This document shows, piece by piece, positions 1 to 10,800 of a DNA stretch of 64,000 nt. Under the pieces are notes generated by a model that saw only the letters and a list, made by a program, of their open reading frames with translations, ran no database searches and was not told the DNA's origin. Positions within the stretch are counted from its first letter, which is position 1. Every line of letters begins with the position of its first letter. The position numbers were made by a program, and so were the translations under genes. Origin of the DNA: Bathynomus jamesi (Eukaryota; Arthropoda; Malacostraca; Isopoda; Cirolanidae); assembly GCA_023014485.1 (NCBI GenBank), contig JAJOZX010000087.1, forward strand, positions 603,501 to 667,500, given 5' to 3'.

Positions 1-683
1 GGTTCCTGGCTATTTTTGTACGGATATGGGGAAGGAGTTTATAGGCCGTGCTTTTCAGAATATGTTGACAGAGTTTAATATCAGCTATTACACAACCAAT
101 TCTATACATAAGGCTTCTTTAGCTGAAAGAGTTCAGCGCACCATAAGGAACGCATGCACCGTTATTTTACACATAAAAACACATACAGATTTCTAGACAT
201 TCTGGAATCATTGGCATCATCCTACAACCGCTCACACCATCGCACGATTGGGGCAACACCTAACGAAGTTTTAGAAAGAGGTACGCTCCCGAGAAGAGAT
301 GGATCACCACCACCACCACCACCACCACACTCTGCGCGCTTCAAAATCAATGATTATGTAAGGCTGTCGCGTTCGGGAATAAATTCGCAAAGGGTTTTGA
401 GCAGGATGGACACGCGAGATTTTTAAAGTTAGGGCTGTGAGACCTAAAGGTGAGATATGATGTATTACATTGAAGATTTGAATGGGGAAGAAATCTCAGG
501 AGGCTTTTACCGCGAGGAATTGCAGAAAGTTGCGTTTAATTTAGAAAAAAATGTGTTTAAAATTGAGAAATTTTAGGAAGAAAAGGTTCAGGAAGGAGAA
601 AAATGTACCTGGTGAAATGGCTAGGGTACCCAGAAAGCTTCAACACCTATATAAAAGCTGATGCAATAATGAAGCTTAAATAG
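1..683 (+). pseudogene. Polinton integrase-chromodomain, 5'-truncated and frameshifted (copy A)
   Basis: The first bases already encode the second catalytic region of an rve-type integrase (TDMGKEF) and the E-containing helix (LAERVQRTI). One A is missing near 147 relative to copy B, shifting the frame, and a second indel near 380 breaks the SH3-like part just after KINDYVRLSRSG. A chromodomain remnant (YLVKWLGYPESF) follows and ends at 683. Notably the CCA/proline tract near 305-330 stays in frame here, unlike in copy B, so the two copies lost integrase function by different mutations. Confidence 0.88.
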
Positions 684-691
684 TATGCAAC

Positions 692-1536
692 ATGGCTCCT
701 AACCATTTCTACGTCAGACTCCCGTCCTCCTCGTCCCTGTCTGTACACCCTACAAACGCTAGCCAACTTTGTAACAGAACTCCATGGCACATTGAATTGG
801 GTCGTGATTCGTATGAGGTGGGGGATATGCGAAATTCAGCTGGACACCGTCTTTTAAATATTGAACATAAAGAAACCATTTTTACGATTCTTAGAGACAT
901 TGACGAGTGTGAAAAAGCTGGGGTAGCTATGGATGAAACTATGCGCATCGCTCGGACTAAGATTGCACGGTATTACAGTATAGAAGTAAGACTAGGGCCG
1001 GTCAATATGGTTCGCCGAGGATGTTGTGAGAGGCTTAAACGTAAGTTTAAGAAACTCAAACCTTACGAAGATTTAGTATATGAAATCGTAAACAACCCTG
1101 CACATACACTAATCCTAAAATCAAAGACTAACAGACGTCTTAAAGAACATAGAAAGTTTCAAAATTCTAACCAACGGCCGATATAACGCAGCTTCCAAAG
1201 AGACACTTTCACGAGACACAGTATAACTTTGTCCAGATTAATGTATCAATTGAAGATGGAGAATTGGCTGAAAGGTCCCCAGACATGTGCTATATTTACA
1301 GTAATATAGTGGAGCACCAGTTTGTTGGGGATACCCAGGCACGCCTGCTGCGCATTGCTCACATCCCCAACCATAGAGGAAGGAGTTTGAGTATTACATA
1401 TGACAGACCCCATTATGTGAATGTCGCAACTAATTTAATAACCAATATCACAATATATATAGAACGATTGAGGGTGAAAACTTCCCATCGGTAACGGGAG
1501 CTTAACATGAAGCTACACTTTCGACGCACTGAGTTA
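692..1536 (+). pseudogene. Polinton minor capsid (penton-like) protein, frameshifted (copy A)
   Basis: It begins MAPNHFYVRLPSSSS like the intact 285-residue protein of copy B, then has several indels (around 770, 1000 and 1180). The C-terminal part around 1264-1494 (YIYSNIVEHQFVGD...) is recognisable in another frame. Same position and spacing as the copy B gene, directly after the integrase and touching the core protein start at 1538. No intact product is possible as read. Confidence 0.85.
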
Positions 1537-1537
1537 T

Positions 1538-1926
1538 ATGGATAGAAAGCCTTTCACCGTCTATCGAGGGATGCGATACCAGGGCGGTAGTGGACTTGGA
1601 TCCATTTTTTTTCATCCATACTACGTACGGCTGTTCCTTTGCTGAAGAGGGGAGCCAGATACCTTGGAAGGAAAGCGCTACAATCAGGCCTTAACACTGC
1701 AGAAGACATATTGGCCGGGGCTAAACCTAAAGAAGCTCTAAAAAAAACATTTAAAGCGTACACGGAACGAAATCATCAAAGATGCAAAGAGAAAAATGTG
1801 TGGTGGTGGGAAGAAGAAGAGGCTCCCCGGAAGAAGAAGGGGTCACGTGGTATTAAACGTAAAAGGCTATCAAAAAAGAAATGCTGTAAGCGAATGAACC
1901 TATGGTTGACCACTTTTTTTGACTGA
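1538..1926 (+). pseudogene. Polinton adenovirus-core-like basic protein, frameshifted (copy A)
   Basis: It starts MDRKPFTVYRGM like copy B and keeps the hydrophobic/amphipathic segment (LLKRGARYLGRKALQSGLNTAEDILAG) and the Lys/Arg-rich tail. The frame breaks near 1605 (an extended T run) and again near 1755 and 1800. Family assignment comes from the copy B gene; the breaks are read directly from the sequence. Confidence 0.82.
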
Positions 1927-1999
1927 TATAAGCTAAGGATATTGATCTCATGAATCATAGCTTGTTTACCCTTGTCGAGAGAGGAGTCACTATTTCGCC

Positions 2000-3287
2000 A
2001 TGGCACGCTTCATCCACCCATGTTTCACAATGCTTAAATCGGAGCTGTCCTTTTTTGAGCTCCCGCCAACCCAAGTTTCTATTGAGCACAGTGACTTTAT
2101 TACAATTAACCCTTTAAACACAATTAGTTCCCCGAGTGCACCTATAGAATTCATGATACCCAGCTCAGGTCCTTACTTTTTTGATCCAAGCTGTGTGCAC
2201 ATGTACGCTAAGCTACGTATAGCCCATTCTGATGGAACGGTCTGCGATGACAAATATGCTGTATACCCTGAAACAAACTTTCTGCACGCCATATTCAACC
2301 AGTGTGACGTATATTTAAATCAGACCAACATATCGGCAGGCACGGGGTACTATCATCTACGAGCCTATTTGGAAAATGTCCTCAACTTTTTCCAAAGAAG
2401 CGAAGGCTACCTTTTTAAGTGCGGAGGGATATTATCAAACTAAAGATGAAAATAGTATAAAGGACAAATTTAAAAATTCTAAAAAGAAAATATACGAGTG
2501 TTTTGGACGGTTGCACACAGATTTCACTTTCCAGAGAAGTTGCTTGTGAACGGGTGGATATGAAAATAAAGCTCACCCGCACGAGTTCTGAGATCTGCTT
2601 AAATCTGGATGTGAATCAAGAAGAGGGTGCAAAGTCCGTTGTGGTTCACATTATGGACACATACCTCCGCGTATGGCGAGTGAAATTAAGTTCACCAAAA
2701 CAACTAGAAATTGAGAAAAATTTACTAAACGCTACAGTGAAATATCCTATTAACAGAGTGCAGATCAACTATATACGGTTCCTGCAGGTTGGCATCGAAG
2801 CAGATAGAAAACATTGCCCTGGGAAATCTTCCTAAAAGGATATTAATCGGCATGCAGGACCACGCTTCGGTGAATGGAAAATATAAAAGAGTGCCTTTAA
2901 ATTCGAGAATTTCGGACTTAAAAATATAACTCTATACGTTAATGGCACTGCTTTGGGTGGAACAATGGGTACGGACTATTCATCAGACGCTGTGTTACCG
3001 CTTTGTGCCAGAGCCTATAGTAATCTGACCCATATTGCAGGTGATTGTGATGAGCTTGGTAATGGGGTAACGCAGGAAGAATTCATTGATCATTTAACCT
3101 TTACCCATTTGACATTACACCTGACTTATCTGCTAGCGTAATACCCATTTACACCACACAGCAGCGGAACATCTCAGTGCGGCTGGAATTCGCAAGCCTA
3201 TAGACGCTCCTATTATGTACTAGTATATCTCGAATCGCAAGCCCTAATAGAAGTAGATAGATTTAGAAGCGTTATCACGACTTTTAA
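2000..3287 (+). pseudogene. Polinton major capsid protein, frameshifted (copy A)
   Basis: It has the same start context (GCCATGGCACGC) as copy B and the same family motif ELPPTQVSIE. The reading frame is broken near 2025, 2390, 2540, 2770, 2890, 3090 and 3200, leaving several short open pieces. The stop sits 1 nt before the protease start at 3289, as in copy B. Clearly non-coding as written. Confidence 0.86.
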
Positions 3288-3288
3288 A

Positions 3289-3791
3289 ATGGATGCTAAT
3301 ACACTTCAGAAAGTAATGGAGCGAGTCACACGTTCCAAATTTATCGGCGTGTTTGCGAAGAATGAAACATTGAGTTTGCCAAGTACGCGAGAATGCGGTA
3401 GTCTTATTGTGAACACAGACATCATCGTAATGAAGGGATTCACTGGATCGCTGTCTATTTTAAAAATAGACAGCGCCTGTACTCTTTTGATTCACTCGGT
3501 ACTCAACCCTGGAGTGACCCTATTATTGTAAAATTTCTCGCTCAGTTACATATTCCCGAAGTTGTGTGGACCCCATTTCGCATGCAAGAGATTTTTACTA
3601 ATGTTTGCGGAATGTACTGCATCTCATTTCTCATGCATATGTCAAATGATAAAGAATTTATAATTTTTTAAATTTATTTCACCCGTGTCACACTCGCCGA
3701 AACGATGAAATGGTATGCAACAGATAAAAAACCTTTTTCCAATTGTACGTACTCGTTGTATATTATAATGTTTTTGTTCGTATATTTGTAA
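3289..3791 (+). pseudogene. Polinton adenain-like cysteine protease, frameshifted (copy A)
   Basis: The first part matches copy B (MDANTLQKVMERVTRSKF) up to about residue 46. One base is then lost in ATCATCGGTAATG relative to copy B, so the His-containing segment is out of frame. The nucleophile region (NVCGMYC) is still visible near 3600-3625. A minus-copy-equivalent polyadenylation signal AATAAA lies at 3827-3832. Confidence 0.86.
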
Positions 3792-3859
3792 CGATATATT
3801 CGTTTATTGTACTGATTCTTTCATTTAATAAATTTATGAAAATATATTGTGTCTTCTTA

Positions 3860-4842
3860 TCCCAAAAGATCGAAAAACACTACATTATTTCGGTGTGACA
3901 TGTTTGACTGATCAGTATACCCTCCCTATTCCGAGATTCTTCAAAAGATTGTATAACTCGTGTCCAAATCCTCATCGGACCTTAAAGGAATAATGCTTTT
4001 AAAACATATACAGAGTATACAGACAGATCCCTATTATGTGAAGATATCTTTGGTTCGAGGAATGAATGCCATAAAAATTTCGATTTTAGCATAATGGGGA
4101 TAACCAAATAACATTGATTGACATTTTTTGGCGAGTATCTATTTGACGAGATACTACAACTCTCCATATATATATAAATTCTAATTATAGACACTTACAT
4201 TTCTATGGTAGTCCCTTGCGTCGGATTGTAAGGAGCGTCACTGCAAATATCTTCTACGGTTTGCGTTGAAAATAATTCGCCACGGTCAATCGCATTGAAA
4301 AGACTAATTGCGGTTAATGCTGCAGTATCACGTTCTTCATACAATTCCGGGGAGACGTACAGGTCCATGGTGGAGGATGTGTGACATTGTTGACTGTTCA
4401 GTATATCCCCGTATTCCGAGATTCTTCAAAAGATTGTATAACACGTGTCAAATCCTCATCGGACCTTAAAGGAATAATGCTTTTAAAACATATACAGAGT
4501 ATACAGACAGATCCCCATTATGTGAAGATATCTTTGGTTCGAGATTGAATGCCATAAAATTTCGATTTTAGCATAATGGGGTAACAAAATAACATTGATT
4601 GACATTTTTGGCGAGTATCTATTTGACGAGATACTAACCCCATCCGTATATAAATTCTAATTATAGACACTTACATTTCTATGGTAGTCCCTTGCGTCGG
4701 ATTGTAAGGAGCGTCACTGCACATATCTTCTACGGTTTGCGTTGTAAATAATTCATCACGGTCAACCGCATTAAAAAGGCTAATTGCGGTTAATGCTGCA
4801 GTATCACTCTTCATACAAGTCTGGGGAGACGTACAGGTCCAT
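3860..4842 (-). pseudogene. Small spliced Polinton gene with duplicated exon (copy A version)
   Basis: The minus strand repeats the organisation of 20500-21449 in copy B: TATA-like box at 4907-4914, start codon near 4842, exon ending in a GTAAGT donor, intron of about 200 nt, then a second exon unit duplicated in tandem. The first exon lost two bases relative to copy B near 4806-4810, giving a frameshift. The tandem exon duplication is present in both copies, so it predates their separation. Function unknown. Confidence 0.7.
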
Positions 4843-5369
4843 GGTGAGGAATGATTATTCACTGACGCGAAAATAGCTACTGTTACTCCAAACTGAAAAA
4901 TATCCCCTTTTATATGCACAATCGCCAAGCTCCGCCCAAAAGACCAGATGTTCGTAGTGATTGGCTGCCGATGTAGCTGGGTGGAGCTATGACGTGTACC
5001 AATCCGCTATAACGAGACCGGACGAGTAACATATATATAAAATCGAATTATAGGCACTTACATTTCTATGGTAGTCCCTTATATTATATTTTTTACTTAC
5101 AAATTATTAGTATTGTTTGTTAACATAATTGTTAACTTATTTTATAATAAAGAAATTATATCCTAATTATATTTTAAAAAGAACATTCGGTTTCAACGTT
5201 AAGCTGTGGTCTAAGGCGGCGTGGCATAAATAAATACTAAAATAAAATTAAATGTTAAAAATCTTTATTCATACGTTATTAAAAGTTAAAAATCTTTATT
5301 AATAAAACAGGATAGAAGCATATGAAAGTCAAGGTAAACTATAGTTGTAAATTATAGTTAGGTTATACG

Positions 5370-5945
5370 ATGTTTTTCGGGCATACTACTGCCTCGGGTT
5401 AAATGATCCTGTTATTTTAAATCACGTATTTGAAAGAGTTAATCATTATTGCTACATAGAAAAAATCGTGCATTACGATGTTTTTCGGGTATACTACTGC
5501 CTCGGGTCAAATGGTCCTGTTATTTTAAATCACGTATTTGAAAGAGTTAATTATTATTGCTACATAGAAAAAATCGTGCATTACGATGTTTTTCGGGTAT
5601 ACTACTGCCTCGGGTCAAATGGTCCTGTTATTTTAAATCACGTATTTAACGACACATCGCGCTCAATTCCATTGCTATATATGGCTCTAGGATCGGCCCT
5701 GACGAGATGTATTTCGTAGGTTAGGTTAGGTCTCTTACATATAAAAGTCCATGTGGTAGAGTAAGCAACGAACCCCATCGACGAGATGTATTTCTGAATC
5801 CATGTTAAACTGGAGGTCTAATTTACGAGCGAGTGCACGTATTATGTTCTTGTACCGGCGTAGGCGAGAAAGAGTTAATTAGTATTGCTACATAGAAAAT
5901 CGTGCATTATGATGTTTTTTTCGATTATTATTTATTGAACAAAAC
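5370..5945 (+). repeat. Subterminal ~117-bp tandem array with inserted self-gene fragments (copy A)
   Basis: About three head-to-tail units carry CTGCCTCGGGTCAAATGG ... TTTTAAATCACGTATTTGAA ... AATCGTGCATTACGATG. The last unit runs into CGTATTTAACGACACATCGC, text also found in the ATPase gene of copy B (27003-27024), and then into a stretch matching, in reverse complement, 27945-27985 of the Pro-rich gene. After a TTAGG run, 5822-5868 matches 26559-26605 of the small basic-protein gene with one visible difference, and a partial array unit follows. The mirror array in copy B is at 19430-19985. Confidence 0.85.
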
Positions 5946-5956
5946 TCTCGCTCTCT

Positions 5957-5990
<34 letters not shown>

Positions 5991-6119
5991 TGGTCTGGAA
6001 GGAAGTTTACCAATGATTAAATTCTCTTTGCGAGTGACCCGTTGCCCGCGTCGGGCTAACCTTTGGTTAGCTTCCGCCCGAATTGTTCATTCTGACGAAG
6101 GTCAAGCTTTTCACTCCAC

Positions 6120-6345
6120 CTTAGACCTACAGTTTAACGTGGATTCCGAACCACGCCCCATCAGCAGCCCAGCGTCTTGACCACTAGGCCACCTAGGGTA
6201 CCCATTTATCTACCAACCACTTTCTTTATTGTGTGGAAGGATGAACAGCTGGGTTTTGCTGCGCGCCGGCTGCCGTCGGGTCTCGAACCCTGGGCCGATG
6301 GATTCGTAGTCCGCGACGCTAACCACTACACCACCGAGGCGCCTC
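6120..6345 (-). mobile_element. Two tRNA-derived SINE heads inside Polinton copy A
   Basis: Reading the minus strand, 6270-6343 has an A-box-like GGTGTAGTGGTTAGCG and a B-box-like GGTTCGAGACC. A second head at about 6140-6200 has TAGTGGTCAAGACGCTGG and GGTTCGGAATCC. Both also occur at the mirror position in copy B (19114-19316), so they inserted before the copies diverged. Acceptor stems are degenerate, so these are SINE heads rather than functional tRNA genes. Confidence 0.72.
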
Positions 6346-6459
6346 ATGAGGCTAGCATCATGAAAAAGAAAAACTATGGTATTTGTCATTACTTACTCGG
6401 ACTATAGTGGATTTAATTATCCCAGAAGAGTTCCTTGTTCCATGCACGGTCTGTGTGTA

Positions 6460-6500
<41 letters not shown>

Positions 6501-7947
6501 GTGTACGTTTTTCCCACTGTTATTCGTGACTTAAATATTTATAATAAAAATCAAGTGTCTAAAAAAGTTATTTAATAAGCAGAATTTAATTGGATTCATT
6601 GTAGAAGTAATAACAATGGCAATATTAATATTTGGAGCAGTGGGTACTTATCAAGGGCTGTCTTTAAGAAAGGTCTCTCGCAAGCAGATTTTCTCCGAAA
6701 CCAACCTCGCTATAGTGGACTGTGTTTTGGGGAAATCCAACTTTCTTCGTTTCTTTTAATTTCGTTTTTTTCATTTTTCCTTCGCAGGGAATGAGGCTCG
6801 TATGTTTCATAACTTTTCATCTCGTTTGGTGGGTTTCGAATTGTATCGTAAATTATCGTATTTCGAATTGTATCGTAAATGATCATTTCGTTTCGTTATT
6901 CGTGAGGGCTTATCTACAATCATATATTGTGGTATTTTATATGATTTGTGTACAGATGGGCTAAACTGTGGGTCTAAGTTACGCATAAATATAAAACATT
7001 TTCATTGTATATATATATATATATCACAAGATATTTAAAAGACTGATATAATTATAGTAAACTGATGTCGAAATAGTTACCCATAAAATTAATTGTTTTC
7101 GGCTGAATTATGGATAACTATGTTATTTGTTTCGTTCATCTTCAAGTTTAATGAAGCTGGGTATCCCTTATAAAAATTCGTTTCTGTCTAACGAATTATT
7201 TATTGGGTAACTTTGTTAATTCTATTAATGCGTAAATCTTTCTGAAACATGAAAGAGGCGCTTGTGTTATTTTATATGGTTGATTCTTCCAACTGATTAA
7301 CTATATAAACATAATGTGTTATTTTATATGGGTGAATCTTCCAACTGATTAACTATATAAACATAATGTGTTACTGAATAACTATAAATATATATTGTGG
7401 TATTTTATATATATATATATATCACAAGATATTTAAAAGACTGATATAATTATAGTAAACTTATGTCGAAAGAGTTACCCATAAAATTAATTGTTTTCGG
7501 CGGAATTATGGATAACTATGTTATTTGTTTCGTTCATCTTCAAGTTTAATGAAGCTGGGTATCCCTTATAAAAATTCGTTTCTGTCTAACGAATTATTTA
7601 TTGGGTAACTTCTATTAATGCGTAAATCTTTCTGAAACATGAAAGAGGCGCTTGTGTTATTTTATATGGTTGATTCTTCCAACTGATTAACTATATAAAC
7701 ATAATGTGTTATTTTATATGGGTGAATCTTCCAACTGATTAACTATATAAACATAATGTGTTACTGAATAACTATAAATATATATTGTGGTATTTTATAT
7801 GGTTCATTAGTTTATTATATATACAAGTACAATTTAATAAATATTGCTATCTGGAATACATAGCGCTATCTGGTGTACATGACGCGATCTGGCAACTCAG
7901 CAACTGAATACATGGCGCTATCTGGCAATTCAGCCAGAATAGAGGCT

Positions 7948-8020
7948 TATAAAAGACCGCGAAGTTGGTGAAAGACTCATTCCACCTCGGCTCCCAGCCG
8001 AGGAAGGACCTCTGGTCCTT
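7948..8020 (+). promoter_or_regulatory. Outward-facing TATA box followed by two adjacent hairpins (copy A)
   Basis: TATAAAAG at 7948-7955 is followed by two abutting perfect hairpins: 7985-8003 (8-bp stem CCTCGGCT/AGCCGAGG, 3-nt loop) and 8004-8020 (7-bp stem AAGGACC/GGTCCTT, 3-nt loop). Reading direction is toward the element tip at 8658. The same unit occurs in copy B at 17673-17744 with a changed but still paired stem. Role is inferred: promoter plus structured leader, or a small RNA gene. Confidence 0.5.
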
Positions 8021-8219
8021 CTCTTTCAGGCCCTTTGGTAAAACCCCTTAGTGGCCTCTTAGGTTAGGTAAACGAAAATAATATGCCTTGCTATCAAAGG
8101 CAACTACTCTCTCTCTCTCTCTCCTTCAGGTGTCTCTCTCCTGCATGTGTACCTACTGCATGTGTACCTCCTGCATGTGTGCGTATGTGTGTGTACCTCC
8201 TGCATGTGTACCTCTCCCC

Positions 8220-8658
8220 CCTTGGCTGATTAGACGTATATAATAATAATGTATACAATAATACTGCTAAAAAGAGGTATCTGACAACTCAAGCCATTTA
8301 CGCCAACTGGCTGATTAGGAGCCTATAAAACAATTCCTACTCGGCTGAAGTCTTAATGTGCACTTGGCTCCTGCCAGGTGAACACCTCTCCTCCTTTCTC
8401 TCCTTTCTCTTGGGGGATAACGCCGCCTCCAAGCTTCATGGCTGCAGCTGCAGCATCCCCCCTTTGGGGTAAATTTTTTTTTCTTTCCTTTTTCTTTTTT
8501 GCAACCCCCGCCCCCCTTTGCAACAACCCCCTCCCCTTTGCAACAACCCCCACACCATTTTGCAACACCCACACCCCCATTTGCAACAACCCCCCTTTGC
8601 AACATTACATAATAACCTGCAACATTCTTGCACTCTCCCCTTTTGCGGCTATACTACT
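8220..8658 (+). repeat. Right terminal inverted repeat of Polinton copy A
   Basis: Matches the copy B TIRs: GGCTGATTAG-containing subunits, TATAAAAC near 8326, a CACTTGGC/GCCAGGTG hairpin, then a CCCCCTTTGCAACAA-type minisatellite and the conserved end TGCAACATTCTTGCACTCTC...GGCTATACTACT. The tip ends in CT as expected for Polintons. The flank is AAGCTG; the partner target duplication would lie outside the window. Confidence 0.9.
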
Positions 8659-9185
8659 AAGCTGTATATACTGTAATAGTTTCGAGAAGCAGGAAACTGT
8701 ATATAACTGCATGTAACTAAATTTTGTAAATAGGAAATTGAGATTTTATATAAACTTACATAATTTAGCATTTTAGAATGTTTATTGCTAAAATGAGGAA
8801 ACACTAAACATTTGCGGGAAGTTTATTTTGTGTTTGTAAAATCGTAGAAATGACATTAATTCAACTATGTAAATTTATCCTTATGGGAAAGAATTATAAT
8901 CTATATTTAGAAGGAACACATCACACAAGATGACATTACATCCATACTCGTTTACACAATGTTGGGATTAACGTTTAATTTTTGTAGTTTAATTCAAATA
9001 TTCTTATCCGAATATGCCGTTGAGAAGCATGCATCTTTTCTTAAGAATAATTACTTGTGTAGAAATAAACAAATACTATTTAATGTTCAAAAGTTTGTCA
9101 GATCTGATTTACAGAAGAAATCAGCTTTCAAATTGAATCTTTTTGGATTACATTAAAACGAGATATATGGAAATGCATATATAAA
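8659..9185. other. AT-rich flanking DNA, no gene recognised
   Basis: Unique-looking AT-rich sequence between the tip of copy A and the hAT MITE. Short open frames exist but have no recognisable motif or codon signal. Confidence 0.5.
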
Positions 9186-9387
9186 TAGGCTGACCATATT
9201 TCCTTGAGACAAAAACGGGACATTGGGATGGCAAAAAAGGGACGGGGTTATGTAATATTCTGTATTCATGAAAAAGTAAGTACATAAACCGGGACAAAAT
9301 TGACATTTTTATTAAAACGACGGGACGGCCAGGAAATATAAAACAAACGGTACTGTCCCGTTCAAAACGGTACGTATGGTCAGCCTA
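9186..9387. mobile_element. Non-autonomous hAT-type MITE with 8-bp target duplication
   Basis: Inverted ends TAGGCTGACCATA / TATGGTCAGCCTA bound a 202-bp unit with no coding capacity. It is flanked by a perfect 8-bp direct repeat TATATAAA at 9178-9185 and 9388-9395. An 8-bp duplication is the hAT superfamily hallmark. Perfect flanks suggest a relatively recent insertion. Confidence 0.85.
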
Positions 9388-9543
9388 TATATAAAGGAAT
9401 ACAAAAGAACACTAAGCACATTCACATTAGAAATGGCTCCAGTAATGAATAAAATAATGATATACAAATTATTTTAATTAAAAAGCAATTTCGAATAGGA
9501 GGCAAAGTGAATCGGAAATCTTATCCTTTTAATCATACCAACG

Positions 9544-9607
9544 TCAGTGATAACCACCTCTGCCTCCATAACCATAGCCTCCATAATGATGATCACCTCC
9601 GAAACAA
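9544..9607 (-). CDS. Candidate last exon of a Gly/Tyr-rich host protein
   Basis: The minus strand shows a pyrimidine-rich acceptor (TTTCTTTCGTTTGACAG) at about 9608-9624 followed by 64 nt encoding CFGGDHHYGGYGYGGRGGYH and a stop. Downstream on the same strand is AT-rich 3'-UTR-like sequence. Gly/Tyr/His-rich tails of this kind occur in arthropod cuticle-associated and glycine-rich secreted peptides, but the family cannot be fixed from one exon. Upstream exons were not identified. Only the coding bias and the acceptor support it. Confidence 0.4.
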
Positions 9608-9624
9608 CTGTCAAACGAAAGAAA

Positions 9625-10489
9625 TGGATTTATATTAAAAAATTTTAAATTCACATTACGAAAGAGTGAAATTATTTCCATTGTATACACAATACTCCGC
9701 ATATCCAAATATATAAATATATCCAAAGTGACCAAAGTACGTGTATATACATAATACATACAACTCCTTTCTGAAGGATTGTATACTCCCTCAAATCAAT
9801 TTTCAGTGAATATTCTGAAATTCTACTTTCATAACTATCACACGCAAAGCATTACATTTAAACGAATTATGATCATGAAAATGTAAATGCGAACTAGTTG
9901 ACTAGTTGCTTAGTTCTTCAGGTGATTTACTTCCACAGTATCTATCTAAACAACCAGATAGATTTTTTATTATCAAGGTTCAGGATCAGCTTCCGGGTAA
10001 GGTTTTGCGATGGCGATGTTGAAAAGAGTTACAATGAGGATAAGTCCGAAGATCAAAGGCGCCGCCTGTTGAATTTAAGCAAAGAAATTAATGAATATTA
10101 TGCTGTATCGTGTTCATCACTCGTGAAAAATTCTACACTGCAAATAACGGAATTGATTCATTATTTAGTGTCAAATATAGTGATGAAAAGAAAGAAAATC
10201 TCCATTTTATCATTCTTGAATGATTTTATTCAAACTTGCAATTGTGTATTTTTAGATCATGCGCATTATTTCAATATTAATTCATTTTCATACTGTTTGA
10301 TAAATCGAACTATTTTTAACTTGAATTGAAAATACTTGCAGGCAAATTTCATTAAGAATTTTTATAAAAATAACGATTTATTGAGCAAAATTTTACGTGC
10401 AAACTTCTTACTTCATGGCTATTAAATTTTTTTTCACATTTTTACTTTTACCGCCTTTGATACGTTTTCACATACTTTACTAAATGAAT
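9625..10489. other. AT-rich DNA with no supported gene
   Basis: It holds a 143-residue open frame at 9898-10329 (plus) that lacks any family motif and whose composition follows local AT bias. I do not call it a gene. Confidence 0.4.
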
Positions 10490-10800
10490 TGAACATGGCA
10501 CAAATGGAAAAATTGGTTTGAATCATATCTTTATAATAGTCACCAGTATGATAAAGTAAAAGACATTTCATTAGAATGTTGCAATGGAAAATGGTGTTCC
10601 ACAAGGATGTAATTTTGCATTCTTACTTCTCTTAATTAATGTAAATGATTTTCATCGTTTAACAAAACTATCAGTATGCGCACGATATCACACTTCCTCA
10701 CACCACGATATTAACTAATAAATGAAATAAACAGGCAATTAGAACAAGTCTATAAATGGATGTGCGCAAACAAGTTTGCTGAATTTACCAAACATCTCTT
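10490..10800 (+). pseudogene. Decayed LINE reverse transcriptase fragment
   Basis: Across shifting frames the translation shows KWFESYLYNSHQYDKV-like text and then NGVPQGCNFAFLLLLINVNDF, which corresponds to the GVPQGSxLxPLLFxLYINDL block of non-LTR reverse transcriptases. The catalytic DD motif is not recognisable. An old copy with many indels. Confidence 0.6.

Larger units (their letters stand above)
4950..8219. other. Non-coding subterminal region of Polinton copy A
   Basis: No supported gene. It contains the 5370-5945 repeat array, two SINE heads (6120-6345), AT microsatellites (5960-5985, 6460-6497, 7010-7023), a large tandem repeat (about 7060-7790, units starting near the TGTCGAAA...GTTACCCATAAAA text and containing TTGTTTTCGGCGGAATTATG), a TATA/hairpin unit (7948-8020), and CT and TGCATGTGTACC minisatellites (8105-8215). 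The layout mirrors 17376-20420 in copy B. Confidence 0.8.
1..8658 (+). mobile_element. Polinton/Maverick copy A, decayed, left-truncated by the window
   Basis: Integrase, penton, core protein, major capsid and protease remnants occur in this order on the plus strand, followed by a minus-strand small gene, a long non-coding subterminal part and a terminal inverted repeat. The whole stretch is close in sequence to the reverse complement of about 16910-25380 (copy B), but every long gene is split by 1-2 base indels. The right tip ends in GGCTATACTACT at 8658, the same terminal motif as copy B. The polymerase side lies outside the window. Dead copy by sequence, unless the indels are assembly errors. 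Confidence 0.93.

Noticed and set aside
5370..5945. CRISPR-like array
   Set aside because: The captured self fragments recall spacers, but units are head-to-tail, spacer-free and long, the host is a eukaryote, and there are no cas genes.
6270..6343. Functional tRNA gene on the minus strand
   Set aside because: A and B boxes are good, but the acceptor stem does not pair convincingly and the block is embedded in a repeated SINE context.
8315..8605. Cys/Gly-rich protein in the TIR (also at 16935-17229 and 34520-34799)
   Set aside because: Translation of the CCCCCTTTGCAACAA minisatellite; all frames stay open for the same trivial reason.
9898..10329. 143-residue protein
   Set aside because: No motif, AT-driven composition, no promoter or splice context.
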